Shown one piece after another: positions 1 to 8,168 of a stretch of 64,000 nt of DNA. Origin of the DNA: Streptomyces hawaiiensis (GTDB taxonomy: Bacteria > Actinomycetota > Actinomycetes > Streptomycetales > Streptomycetaceae); assembly GCF_004803895.1 (NCBI RefSeq), contig NZ_CP021978.1:3720001-3784000 (forward strand). Reading direction: 5' to 3'. Below the pieces are notes generated by a model. The model was given only the letters and a program-made list of their open reading frames with translations, had not been told where the DNA came from and searched no databases. Position 1 is the first letter of the stretch; each line of letters opens with the position of its first letter. A program made the position numbers and the translations under genes.

Positions 1-623
1 GAGTAGCAGTGGAAGACGGTGCGCTCGGGGGCGCCCTCCTCCTTCAGCACGCGCAGGACGTCGGCGTGGGCCTCACGGTCGTGGATGACCAGGGCCTTGC
101 CGTGCCGCTTGGCGATCTCGATGTGGGCGCGGAAGGACCGCTCCTGCGCGTCCTTGCCCTCCGGCCCGGTGCGGAAGTAGTCGAGGCCCGTCTCACCGAC
201 GCCCTTGACCTGCGTCAGTCCGGCCAGCCGGTCGATCTCGGCGAGCGCGTCGTCCAGGGCCGCCTGGCCGCCGGGTTCGCGGGTGCCCTGCCGCGACCGG
301 CCTCCCCCAGCCCCAGGGGGCTGGGAGGTGCCCCCAGGGTCGCCGTGCACGATCCGGGGTGCCTCGTTCGGGTGCAGGGCGACCGTCGCGTGGACGGCGT
401 CGTGGGCCGCCGCCGTCTCGGCCGCCCACCGGGAGCCCTTGAGGTCGCAGCCGACCTGCACGAGCGTCGTCACTCCGACCGACGCCGCCTTGGCCAGCGC
501 CTCCTCGACCGTGCCGGACTGCATGTCCAGATGGGTGTGGGAGTCGGCGACCGGCACCCGGAGGGGTTCCGGGAGGGGCGGGGCCGCGTTCTTGTCCTGG
601 CGGCCGGAGTCGTTCGAAGGCAT
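1..623 (-). CDS. tatD: TatD family metal-dependent hydrolase (C-terminus missing)
   Basis: TatD-type DNase/deoxyribonuclease (TIM-barrel amidohydrolase fold, two-metal site). The N-terminal metal motif DSHTHLDM is followed by an ALHPNEAP segment, then VKGVGETGLDYFR with the metal-binding Glu, and VIHDREAHADV; all are classic family motifs. The gene runs off the left edge, so roughly the last third is missing. I start at the ATG at 621-623 (MPSNDSG...). Oddity: between the HPNEAP segment and the next helix lies a Gly/Pro-rich stretch encoded by a palindromic repeat at 301-338, read through in frame. It would form a surface loop. Family call is certain; the exact substrate is not. Confidence 0.9.
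   Translation of the reverse strand, partial: MPSNDSGRQDKNAAPPLPEPLRVPVADSHTHLDMQSGTVEEALAKAASVGVTTLVQVGCDLKGSRWAAETAAAHDAVHATVALHPNEAPRIVHGDPGGTSQPPGAGGGRSRQGTREPGGQAALDDALAEIDRLAGLTQVKGVGETGLDYFRTGPEGKDAQERSFRAHIEIAKRHGKALVIHDREAHADVLRVLKEEGAPERTVFHCY
301..338. repeat. Palindromic intergenic-type repeat embedded in tatD
   Basis: CCTCCCCCAGCCCC pairs with GGGGCTGGGAGG, leaving a two-base bulge, and is followed by TGCCCCCAGG. It resembles the short GC-rich palindromes (ctcccccagc...gctgggggag-gtgccccc type) that I know from many Streptomyces intergenic regions. Here it lies inside an ORF and keeps the frame, encoding a Gly/Pro-rich loop. Identification with that family is from memory. Confidence 0.6.
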
Positions 624-645
624 GCCCCGATCCTACGAAAGGGGT

Positions 646-681
646 ACGCCCTCCCCGATGGGGGAGGACCGGGGAGGGCGT
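646..681 (-). terminator. Hairpin between the 142-aa gene and tatD
   Basis: Perfect 12-bp inverted repeat ACGCCCTCCCCG / CGGGGAGGGCGT with a 12-nt loop, directly after the stop of the upstream minus-strand gene and before tatD. It lacks a U tract, as is common for Streptomyces terminators. Confidence 0.6.
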
Positions 682-702
682 CGACAAGGGAAGCCGGACG
701 GG

Positions 703-1131
703 TCAGCTCGCCTTGCGCTGGAAGGGGTGCAGCAGGTCGGACAGGTGCCAGTGGTGGTGCTCGCGCTGCTCCTGACCGTCCGTTGCCCCGGCGTGGGCGT
801 CCGCGGTGGGCGCCTGAACGGGCCCGGCGGGCGGCGGCACGCGGGAGGGCCGGTGTGCCGCGTCGCGCGCCGATGCGACCCGCCCGGGCCGCATGATCCG
901 CACGACGTGGCTGTCGCAGTTGTGGCATTCGGGCTTGCTCAACGGGGAGGGCACCACCTTGCCGTCGGCCACATAGAGGACGAACTCGTGACCCGCCGCG
1001 TCCGTGTGGTGCTCTATCTCGTACGACTGCTCCCAGCCGTGCCCGCACCGCATGCAGGCGAAGGAGTAGGACTCGTTGACGACTGCGGTCGCACCGGCGC
1101 GGAGCCCGGTCTGCCCTGCGATCTCACTCAT
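703..1131 (-). CDS. Conserved zinc-ribbon-like hypothetical protein
   Basis: A 142-residue protein of unknown function. Start is the ATG at 1129-1131, behind a GGAG Shine-Dalgarno. The N-terminal half has a CMRCGHGW pair and a CHNC pair about 45 residues later, spaced like a four-cysteine zinc ribbon. Between them lies a beta-rich stretch (YEIEHHTDAAGHEFVLYV). The C-terminal half is Pro/Ala/His-rich and probably disordered. It sits between rsmI and tatD on the same strand with its own hairpin downstream. Metal binding is inferred from cysteine spacing only. A DNA- or RNA-associated role is possible but nothing proves it. Confidence 0.75.
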   Translation of the reverse strand: MSEIAGQTGLRAGATAVVNESYSFACMRCGHGWEQSYEIEHHTDAAGHEFVLYVADGKVVPSPLSKPECHNCDSHVVRIMRPGRVASARDAAHRPSRVPPPAGPVQAPTADAHAGATDGQEQREHHHWHLSDLLHPFQRKAS

Positions 1132-1316
1132 GCCAGCTCCTGTTCCGCTGTGGCGTGAGGACGATTCCGTCCCCGCAACCCAGTGGACTCCTCGGCCGGA
1201 CCGATGGCAGCAGACCTGTCGACTGTTGGCCCCGATTTGGGCGTCCCTTGCCCCAGACCCCCGTTGCCTTTGCCCGCCCATGGGGCGCACGCTCATCCGA
1301 CATGCGCCCTGCTCAG

Positions 1317-1372
1317 AGGGTTTTTACGCCCCTCTCAGGGGCGCGGGGAACTGCGCGACGAACCACAGGCAA
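1317..1372. repeat. Streptomyces dispersed intergenic repeat with hairpin
   Basis: The segment contains GGGGCGCGGGGAACTGCGCG, a core I recall from a highly repeated Streptomyces intergenic element. It also has a perfect 7-bp hairpin CGCCCCT-CTC-AGGGGCG (1327-1343). It lies just downstream of rsmI and may serve as its terminator. The rest of 1132-1415 shows no gene. Confidence 0.6.
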
Positions 1373-1415
1373 CCGGCGCCCCGCAGAGCACTCCGGCCCC
1401 CATCCCGAGCCCGGC

Positions 1416-2264
1416 TCACCCCGCCGCGTTCTTCGCGGCGACCACGGCATCGAAAACCTGCCGCTTCGGCACTCCGACCTCCTGAGCCACCGCGGCGATC
1501 GCCTCCTTGCGCCGCTCCCCCGCCTCCTCCCGCACCCGAACCCGCCGCACCAACTCCTCCGCCCCGACTTCCTCGGGCCCCCGCTCCGGCGCCCCCTCGA
1601 CCACAACGGTGATCTCCCCGCGCACGCCCTCCGCGGCCCAAGCGGCCAACTCCCCCAGCCCCCCGCGCCGAACCTCCTCATACGTCTTGGTCAGCTCACG
1701 GCACACCGCGGCCCGCCGCTCCACGCCGAACGCCTCGGCCATCGCCGCCAGCGTGTCGTCGAGCCGGTGGGGAGCCTCGAAGTAGACGAGGGTGCGCCGC
1801 TCCCCGGCCACCTCCCGCAACCGCCCCAGGCGTTCCCCCGCCTTGCGCGGCAGGAACCCCTCGAAGCAGAACCGGTCGACGGGCAATCCGGACAGCGCGA
1901 GCGCGGTGAGCACCGCGGACGGCCCGGGCACGGCGGTGACCCGTATGTCCCGCTCGACCGCGGCCGCGACCAGCCGGTACCCCGGGTCGGACACGGACGG
2001 CATCCCCGCATCCGTGACGAGCAGCACCCGCGCCCCGCCCACCAGCTCCTCGACCAGCTCCGGCGTACGCGCGGCTTCGTTGCCCTCGAAGTACGACACC
2101 ACCCGCCCCTTGGGCGTGACGCCCAGCGCCTGGGTCAGCCGCCGCAGCCGCCGCGTGTCCTCGGCGGCGACGACATCGGCTCCGGCCAGTTCGTCGGCGA
2201 GCCGGGGCGGTGCGTCCGCGACGTCGCCGATCGGGGTACCTGCGAGTACGAGGATTCCAGTCAC
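1416..2264 (-). CDS. rsmI: 16S rRNA (cytidine-1402-2'-O)-methyltransferase RsmI
   Basis: Tetrapyrrole-methylase-fold SAM enzyme that 2'-O-methylates C1402 of 16S rRNA in the decoding centre. Recognised by LAGTPIGDVADAP at the N-terminus (bacterial enzymes have GTPIGNL), VVAAEDTR, LVTDAGMPSVSDPG (SAM-binding region), VTAVPGPSAVLTAL and FEGFLPRK. Length of 282 residues is normal. The GTG start at 2264 has GGAGG eight bases upstream. The divergent neighbour is the protein mannosyltransferase gene, with only 85 bp between starts, so promoters overlap there. The C-terminal region (after residue ~225) is Glu/Arg-rich and helical, as in the family. Confidence 0.95.
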   Translation of the reverse strand: MTGILVLAGTPIGDVADAPPRLADELAGADVVAAEDTRRLRRLTQALGVTPKGRVVSYFEGNEAARTPELVEELVGGARVLLVTDAGMPSVSDPGYRLVAAAVERDIRVTAVPGPSAVLTALALSGLPVDRFCFEGFLPRKAGERLGRLREVAGERRTLVYFEAPHRLDDTLAAMAEAFGVERRAAVCRELTKTYEEVRRGGLGELAAWAAEGVRGEITVVVEGAPERGPEEVGAEELVRRVRVREEAGERRKEAIAAVAQEVGVPKRQVFDAVVAAKNAAG

Positions 2265-2349
2265 GTCCCCATCCTCCCAGGGGCGGAGGTTGCGGACGCA
2301 TACCGGCCATGCACGGGACTCACACAGAACGGTTCCCTACGATGGCGCG

Positions 2350-4098
2350 GTGACCAGTACCGCGTCCTCCACGGACACCCGGCAGGGCCAGGCGCCGCTC
2401 GACCAGCGGCCGTCCTGGCAGCAGCGGCTGCGCCGCTTCGGCTACCAGGGGCAGCCCAGAAGCGACGCCCGCGACGTCCGTGACCGCCTGGTGCCGCCGT
2501 ACACCGAGCCCTCCCCGCGCCTGTGGGCGGCGCTCGGCATCCCGCACCCGCTCGCGGGGCGGCTGGTGCGCTGGTCGGGCTGGATCGGCCCGCTGCTCGT
2601 CACACTGCTGGCGGGCGTGCTGCGGTTCTGGAACCTGGGCAGCCCCAAGGCGGTGATATTCGACGAGACGTACTACGCCAAGGACGCGTGGGGTCTCGTC
2701 CACCGCGGGTTCGAGGTCGGCTGGGACAAGAACGCCAACGACCTGGTGCTGTCGTCGGGCGGGCACGTCGCCATCCCGACGGAGGCGGCGTACGTGGTGC
2801 ACCCGCCGGTCGGCAAGTACGTCATCGGGCTCGGCGAGCTGATGTTCGGGTTCGACCCGTTCGGCTGGCGGTTCATGACGGCGCTGCTCGGCACGCTGTC
2901 CGTGCTGCTGCTGTGCCGGATCGGCCGCCGCCTGTTCCGCTCCACCTTCCTGGGGTGTCTCGCGGGCACGCTGATGGCGGTGGACGGCCTGCACTTCGTG
3001 ATGAGCCGCACGGCGCTGCTCGACGGCGTGCTGATGTTCTTCGTGCTGGCCGCGTTCGGCTGTCTGCTCGTCGACCGGGACAGGGCCCGCGAGAAACTCG
3101 CCGCCGCGCTGCCGCTGGACGGCGACGGCCGGGCCCGGCCCGACCGGCACACCGCCGAGACCACGCGCCTGGGTCTGCGTCCCTGGCGCTGGGCGGCAGG
3201 CCTGATGCTGGGCCTGGCCATCGGCACGAAGTGGAACGGCCTCTACGTCCTGGCCGCGTTCTGCCTGATGGCGGTGTTGTGGGACGTCGGCTCGCGCAGG
3301 GTCGCCGGTGCCCGGCACCCGTACACGGCGGTCCTCAAGCGCGACACGGGCCTGGCGTTCCTCGCCACGGTCCCGGTCGCCCTGGTCACGTACGTGCTGT
3401 CCTGGACCGGCTGGATCCTCTCCGCCACGGACGGCTCCGGCGGCTACTTCCGCAACTGGGCCGCGACCGGCGGCAAGGGCGGCAGCTGGACGTTCCTGCC
3501 CGACTGGCTGCGCAGCCTGTGGCACTACGAGCACCAGGTGTACGAGTTCCACGTCGGCCTGTCCTCGCCGCACACGTACCAGTCCAACCCGTGGAGCTGG
3601 CTCGTCCTCGGCCGCCCGGTGTCGTACTTCTACGAGTCCCCCGCGCCCGGCAAGGACGGCTGCCCCGCCGACGCCGGCGAGAAGTGCGCCCGCGAGGTCC
3701 TCGCCCTCGGCACGCCGCTGCTGTGGTGGGTCGCCTGTTTCGCGGTCCTCTACGTCCTGTGGCGCTGGTTCTTCCGCCGCGACTGGCGCGCGGGCGCCAT
3801 CGCCTGTGGCATCGCGGCCGGCTACCTCCCCTGGTTCATGTACCAGGAGCGCACGATCTTCTTCTTCTACGCCGTCGTCTTCCTGCCGTTTTTGTGCCTG
3901 GCGGTGGCGATGCTCCTCGGCGCGATCATCGGCCCGCCGCGCTCCTCCGACACCCGCCGCGTCGCGGGCGCCACAGCCGCGGGCGTCCTGGTCCTCCTGA
4001 TCACCTGGAACTTCATCTACTTCTGGCCCCTGTACACGGGCACCGCCATCCCGATCGACGACTGGCGGGCGCGGATGTGGCTGGACACCTGGGTGTGA
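2350..4098 (+). CDS. pmt: Dolichyl-phosphate-mannose-protein mannosyltransferase (Pmt, GT39)
   Basis: Integral membrane enzyme that transfers mannose from polyprenyl-phosphate mannose to Ser/Thr of exported proteins. In S. coelicolor the homologue glycosylates the phage phiC31 receptor and other lipoproteins. I start at GTG 2350 (582 residues). The cytosolic N-terminus is followed by about ten hydrophobic segments. The first extracytoplasmic loop carries FDETYYAKD, with the catalytic Asp-Glu pair of the GT39 family. The GTKWNGLY segment near residue 300 is also typical. It is monocistronic and divergent from rsmI, a pairing I recall as conserved in actinobacteria. Confidence 0.93.
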   Translation: MTSTASSTDTRQGQAPLDQRPSWQQRLRRFGYQGQPRSDARDVRDRLVPPYTEPSPRLWAALGIPHPLAGRLVRWSGWIGPLLVTLLAGVLRFWNLGSPKAVIFDETYYAKDAWGLVHRGFEVGWDKNANDLVLSSGGHVAIPTEAAYVVHPPVGKYVIGLGELMFGFDPFGWRFMTALLGTLSVLLLCRIGRRLFRSTFLGCLAGTLMAVDGLHFVMSRTALLDGVLMFFVLAAFGCLLVDRDRAREKLAAALPLDGDGRARPDRHTAETTRLGLRPWRWAAGLMLGLAIGTKWNGLYVLAAFCLMAVLWDVGSRRVAGARHPYTAVLKRDTGLAFLATVPVALVTYVLSWTGWILSATDGSGGYFRNWAATGGKGGSWTFLPDWLRSLWHYEHQVYEFHVGLSSPHTYQSNPWSWLVLGRPVSYFYESPAPGKDGCPADAGEKCAREVLALGTPLLWWVACFAVLYVLWRWFFRRDWRAGAIACGIAAGYLPWFMYQERTIFFFYAVVFLPFLCLAVAMLLGAIIGPPRSSDTRRVAGATAAGVLVLLITWNFIYFWPLYTGTAIPIDDWRARMWLDTWV

Positions 4099-4177
4099 TC
4101 TATGTTCGGTCAAGAATCGAAACACCCGTCCCGGTAGTAACCGCTTACGCATAGAGTGCTCCCGGGATCGAGCTTTC

Positions 4178-4189
4178 TGAACGCGTTCA
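4178..4189. promoter_or_regulatory. 12-bp palindrome before the PBP gene
   Basis: The perfect palindrome TGAACGCGTTCA abuts the AAAGGAG ribosome-binding site region of the first PBP gene. It could be an operator or an mRNA leader hairpin; no regulator is identified. Confidence 0.35.
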
Positions 4190-4225
4190 AAGGAGCGCGT
4201 GGGGCTCAACGGGGAGGGCTGCCCT

Positions 4226-6007
4226 ATGGGCAAGGGGGTCAAAGCCGCCGTCATAGGCGGAGTGTTCGCGGTGATGGTGGGTGGGGCCGGCTACGGCACC
4301 TACAACATCATGAGCGCGCTGAACGGTGACGGGGGCGGCACGGGCGGGGTGGCCGCGGAGACGAAGTCGGGTCCGCCCGGCACGGACGAGGTCAAGGAGA
4401 CCGCGGCCAAGTTCTTCACGGCCTGGGAGAAGGGCGCCGCCGCCACGGCGGCCTCGTACACGAACAACGACGCGGCCGCCGAGGAACTGCTCACCGCCTT
4501 CGGCGACGACGCGCACCTCACCGACGTGAAGATCACGCCGGGCGCAGCCCGGGGCATCACCGTGCCGTACACGGTGAAGGCCAAGGTGGTCTACGACGGA
4601 AAGTCCAAGGCGCTGACCTACCGGAGCGAGCTGAAGGTCGTGCGCGGACTGACCACCGGGCGGGCGCTGGTCGACTGGCAGCCGTCCGTCGTGCACCCCG
4701 AGCTGAAGAAGGGCGACACCCTCGTCACCGAGCAGTCGGCCACCCCGCCGATCGAGGCCGTGGGCCGCGACGGCTCCGAGCTGACGAAGGAGGAGTACCC
4801 CTCCCTCGGCCCGGTCCTGGACGCCCTGCGCGACAAGTACGGCGAGAAGGCCGGTGGCGCCCCCGGCGTCGAGCTGGTCATCCGGCACGCCGGCGACGGC
4901 GCTGCCGACACTCCGCTGCTCACCCTCGCCAAGGGCAAGCCGGGCAAGCTCACCACCACGATCAGCCCGAGCGCGCAGGCGGCGGCCGAGAAGGCCGTCA
5001 AGAGGTTCGCCCAGTCGTCGGTGGTGGCCGTCAAGGCCAGCACCGGCGAGGTGCTGGCCGTGGCCAACAACCGCACGGACGGCTTCAACGCCGCTTTCCA
5101 GGGCGAGGCGGCACCCGGCTCCACGATGAAGATCATCACCGCCGCGATGCTCATCGACAACGGCGTGACCTCGATGAACGGCCCGGCACCCTGCCCCGAT
5201 ACCGCCGTGTGGCAGAGCCAGACGTTCAAGAACCTCACGAACATGAAGGCCAACGAGAGCGCCACGCTCGCGAACAGCTTCATGCGGTCCTGCAACACCG
5301 CCTTCATCAAGCTCATCGACGAGAAGCCGCTCACGGACGCCTCGCTGACCCAGGAGGCCGAGCAGCGCTTCGGCCTGGGGCAGGACAACTGGACGACCGG
5401 CATCGCCTCCTTCGACGGCAGCGTCCCCGCCGTCGACGGGCCGGACCGGGCGGCGGGCGCCATCGGGCAGGGCCAGGTCCAGATGAGCCCGCTGAACATG
5501 GCCTCGGTCACCGCGACCGCCATCACCGGCGCCTTCCGCCAGCCCTACCTGGTCTCGCCGGGGCTGGACGGCCGTGAGCTGGCACAGGCCCAGGGCCTGC
5601 GGGCGAGCACCGCCGCCCAGCTCAAGCAGATGATGCGGCTCACCGCCACGCAGGGCACCGCCGCGCAGGCCATGGCCGGACTCGGCGGCGACATCGGCGC
5701 CAAGACCGGTTCCGCCGAGGTGGACGGCAACGCCAAGTCCAACAGCTGGTTCACCGGGTTCCGCAACGACATCGCCGCGGCGGCCATGACCGAGGAGGGC
5801 GGGCACGGCGGCGACGCTGCCGGGCCGATTGTCGCAGCCGTGCTACGAACGGGCGCTGATCTCACCTCCGCGGGGCGGGACTCTAGGGTGGTGGCCGTCG
5901 TTGGAACGTCTGAGGGCAACGGGGACCCTGGGGATTCGCGGAGGAAAGAACAGCAGTGGGCAACAGAAGGCGCGTCGCCGAGCGACGGAAGACGAGACCC
6001 GCTGTGA
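4226..6007 (+). CDS. Penicillin-binding protein (MecA-N/NTF2-like plus transpeptidase), C-terminally extended
   Basis: Membrane-anchored class B-like D,D-transpeptidase for peptidoglycan cross-linking. An N-terminal signal anchor (VIGGVFAVMVGGAGYG) precedes an NTF2-like domain and then the transpeptidase domain. Active-site motifs are complete: STMK (S299), SCN and KTGS. I start at ATG 4226, which has GGGAGG at good spacing; GTG 4199 behind AAAGGAG is possible. The tandem paralogue follows immediately. The transpeptidase domain ends as in the paralogue (GHGG..AGP.VAA.L), but here the frame continues for about 45 more residues and overlaps the next gene by 52 bp. One extra G near 5852 would restore an ending TGR-stop, so a frameshift or lost stop is likely. 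Confidence 0.9.
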   Translation: MGKGVKAAVIGGVFAVMVGGAGYGTYNIMSALNGDGGGTGGVAAETKSGPPGTDEVKETAAKFFTAWEKGAAATAASYTNNDAAAEELLTAFGDDAHLTDVKITPGAARGITVPYTVKAKVVYDGKSKALTYRSELKVVRGLTTGRALVDWQPSVVHPELKKGDTLVTEQSATPPIEAVGRDGSELTKEEYPSLGPVLDALRDKYGEKAGGAPGVELVIRHAGDGAADTPLLTLAKGKPGKLTTTISPSAQAAAEKAVKRFAQSSVVAVKASTGEVLAVANNRTDGFNAAFQGEAAPGSTMKIITAAMLIDNGVTSMNGPAPCPDTAVWQSQTFKNLTNMKANESATLANSFMRSCNTAFIKLIDEKPLTDASLTQEAEQRFGLGQDNWTTGIASFDGSVPAVDGPDRAAGAIGQGQVQMSPLNMASVTATAITGAFRQPYLVSPGLDGRELAQAQGLRASTAAQLKQMMRLTATQGTAAQAMAGLGGDIGAKTGSAEVDGNAKSNSWFTGFRNDIAAAAMTEEGGHGGDAAGPIVAAVLRTGADLTSAGRDSRVVAVVGTSEGNGDPGDSRRKEQQWATEGASPSDGRRDPL

Positions 6008-7623
6008 TGGGCGGGATGATCGCCGTGGTCGTCGTGGGCGCCGGGGCCGGTGCCTACGCGCTGTACGGCGGTGGCGCCGCCGCCGACGACGGGACGCGGG
6101 CATCGGACCAGAAGGCCGAGGTGAAGACCGGTCCGCTGTCCCCGGCCGAGGTCACCACCACCGCCCGCGCCTTCCTCACCGCATGGCAGTCCCAGAAGGT
6201 CACGCGGGCCGCCGCGGCCACCGACGACCCGTCCGCGGCCCAGCCGCTGCTCACCGGCTACACCAAGGACGCCCACATCAAGGACGTCACCCTCACCCCG
6301 GGCAGGCCCGCCGGTGACAAGGTGCCGTTCTCCGTCAAGGGCACGGTCTCCTACAAGGGCACCGACAAGCCGCTGGCGTACGACAGCTCCCTGACCGTCG
6401 TGCGCCGCGCCGCCGACGGAAAGCCGCTGGTGGACTGGCACGCGGCGGTCGTCCACCCCGATCTGAGGGACGGCGACACGCTGGTCACCGGCGCGGCGGG
6501 CACGCCCCCGGTCAAGGCCCTCGACCGGGACGGCGGCGAACTGACCACGAAGAAGTACGCCTCGATCGGCCCGATCCTGGACGGCCTGCGCGAGAAGTAC
6601 GGCAAGAAGGCCGGCGGCAAGGCCGGCATCGAGCTCCGGGTCGTGCGCGGGAAGGCCTCCGAGGCGAAGGACCTGTCCGACAAGACACTGCTGGAGCTGA
6701 GCGAGGGCACGCCCGGCACGGTGAAGACCACGCTGGACCCGGCGCTGCAGGCGGCGGCCGAGCAGCGGGTCGCGAAGAAGGCCAGGTCGTCGGTGGCCGT
6801 GGTGCGGGTGTCGACCGGCGAGATCCTGGCCGCCGCCAACGCCTCCCCCGGCTTCAACACCGCCTTCCAGGGCTCCCTGGCCCCCGGTTCCACGATGAAG
6901 GTCATCACCTCGTCGCTGCTGATCGAGAAGGGCCTGGCCTCGGCGGACAAGAAGCACCCGTGCCCGAAGTACTTCACGTACGGCCACTGGAAGTTCCAGA
7001 ACGACGACAAGTTCGAGATCAAGAACGGCACCTTCAAGGCGAGCTTCGCCCGTTCCTGCAACACGGCCTTCATCAGCCAGGCCCCGAAGCTGAAGAACGA
7101 CGACCTGACCAAAGAGGCCCAGCAGGTCTACGGCCTCGGGCTGAACAACTGGGCGATCGGTGTGCCGTCCTTCGACGGCGCGGTGCCGGTGCAGTCGGCG
7201 GCCCAGATGGGCGCCTCGCTGATCGGGCAGGGCGGGGTCCGCATGAACCCGCTGAACATGGCGTCGGTGTCGGCGACGGTCAAGGCCGGCACCTTCCACC
7301 AGCCGTACCTGGTCTCCCCGGACGTGGACGGGCGCGAGCTGGCGAAGGCCTCGCGCACGATGCCGGCGAGCACCCTGTCCCAGCTGCGCGAGCTGATGGC
7401 GTACACGGCCGCGTACGGCACGGCCGCGGAGGCGATGGCCGGGGTCGGCGGCGACGTCGGTGCGAAGACCGGCTCCGCCGAGGTCGACGGGCAGAAGAAG
7501 CCGAACGGCTGGTTCACGGCCTACCGGGGCGACCTGGCCGCCGCGGGCGTGGTCCAGCAGGGCGGGCACGGCGGTTCGACGGCCGGCCCGATGGTGGCGG
7601 CACTGCTCAAGATGGGCGGCTGA
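5956..7623 (+). CDS. Penicillin-binding protein, tandem paralogue
   Basis: D,D-transpeptidase of the same architecture as its upstream neighbour: basic N-terminus, one membrane segment (MIAVVVVGAGAGAYAL), NTF2-like domain (residues ~55-170), and transpeptidase domain with STMK (S312), SCN and KTGS. The GTG start at 5956 lies about 11 nt after GGAGG and is followed by the basic stretch before the membrane segment. The two genes are clearly a tandem duplication that has diverged. Expression could be coupled, because the start lies inside the extended 3' end of the first PBP. It ends 9 bp before the convergent ssgE. Confidence 0.93.
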   Translation: MGNRRRVAERRKTRPAVMGGMIAVVVVGAGAGAYALYGGGAAADDGTRASDQKAEVKTGPLSPAEVTTTARAFLTAWQSQKVTRAAAATDDPSAAQPLLTGYTKDAHIKDVTLTPGRPAGDKVPFSVKGTVSYKGTDKPLAYDSSLTVVRRAADGKPLVDWHAAVVHPDLRDGDTLVTGAAGTPPVKALDRDGGELTTKKYASIGPILDGLREKYGKKAGGKAGIELRVVRGKASEAKDLSDKTLLELSEGTPGTVKTTLDPALQAAAEQRVAKKARSSVAVVRVSTGEILAAANASPGFNTAFQGSLAPGSTMKVITSSLLIEKGLASADKKHPCPKYFTYGHWKFQNDDKFEIKNGTFKASFARSCNTAFISQAPKLKNDDLTKEAQQVYGLGLNNWAIGVPSFDGAVPVQSAAQMGASLIGQGGVRMNPLNMASVSATVKAGTFHQPYLVSPDVDGRELAKASRTMPASTLSQLRELMAYTAAYGTAAEAMAGVGGDVGAKTGSAEVDGQKKPNGWFTAYRGDLAAAGVVQQGGHGGSTAGPMVAALLKMGG

Positions 7624-7632
7624 GCCCCGGGT

Positions 7633-7998
7633 TCAGTGCGTGACGGGTTCCGCGGCGGCCATGTACGTGCGCCGCAGGAACCGCAGCAGCGCCTGCCGCT
7701 CGAACTGCACGACCGACACCCCCTGCGGGGAGTGGAACTCCACCACGACCTGCACCCGGCCGCACGGCCACACCCGCACCTCGCCGCTCCCGGCGGGGGC
7801 CCGCAGCCCCTCCTCCAGCAGCTCGCGGCTGAAAACCCACTCGTGTCCCCCGGCTCCCGGCAGCGCCATGCGCACCACCCGAGGATCGCGGTCGGGGTCG
7901 TACCGCAGGGTGACCGGAACCGCCTCCAGCTCGTCGACGAGCGGCACGGCCGCGTCCGAGACGATGTGGGCTCGCGCGTACTGCTCGACTACGGACAT
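7633..7998 (-). CDS. ssgE: SsgA-like sporulation/cell division protein (SsgE type)
   Basis: SALP (SsgA-like protein) of 121 residues, a family unique to sporulating actinomycetes that guides peptidoglycan remodelling during septation and spore separation. The sequence shows the SALP core: VPLVDELEAVPVTLRYDPDRDPRVV at the N-terminus, W-x-FSRELLEEGL in the middle, and GRVQVVVEFHSPQGVSVVQFERQALLRFL at the end. Its position next to the tandem PBPs and cbiM matches the place I remember for S. coelicolor ssgE (SCO3158). The adjoining PBPs are plausible partners in spore-wall synthesis, but that is inference. Confidence 0.88.
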   Translation of the reverse strand: MSVVEQYARAHIVSDAAVPLVDELEAVPVTLRYDPDRDPRVVRMALPGAGGHEWVFSRELLEEGLRAPAGSGEVRVWPCGRVQVVVEFHSPQGVSVVQFERQALLRFLRRTYMAAAEPVTH

Positions 7999-8130
7999 CG
8001 GACGGCCCCTTCACCGTGCGTGATCCGAGTGGAAACCGTGCGTCCACTCCCTCTCCAATGTCGCATATTTTCCGAATTGCGCCCGTGGAGCCGGATATAT
8101 CACGGGTGAGATAAAACGAGCGTCACGCTC

Positions 8131-8149
8131 TTGCAAACCGTTCGCATCA
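8131..8149 (+). promoter_or_regulatory. Nur-like operator half-site pair before cbiM
   Basis: TTGCAA-ACCGT-TCGCAT resembles the nickel-uptake regulator consensus tTGCaa-N5-ttGCAA as I recall it from S. coelicolor. The left half is complete; the right half matches four of six. It lies 18 bp before the cbiM start, a suitable operator position. Confidence 0.4.
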
Positions 8150-8168
8150 AGCCACATCATCGAACGGT
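8137..8168 (+). promoter_or_regulatory. Inverted repeat overlapping the cbiM start codon
   Basis: ACCGTTCG (8137-8144) and CGAACGGT (8161-8168) are perfect complements separated by 16 nt. The right arm includes the first two bases of the GTG start, so folding would occlude initiation. Confidence 0.45.

Noticed and set aside
5545..7569. 674-aa antisense ORF over the PBP genes
   Set aside because: No domains; the opposite strand has complete PBP active-site motifs in the same region.
7999..8166. Cobalamin riboswitch before cbiM
   Set aside because: The region is only 168 bp and I see no B12-box sequence or conserved riboswitch stems.
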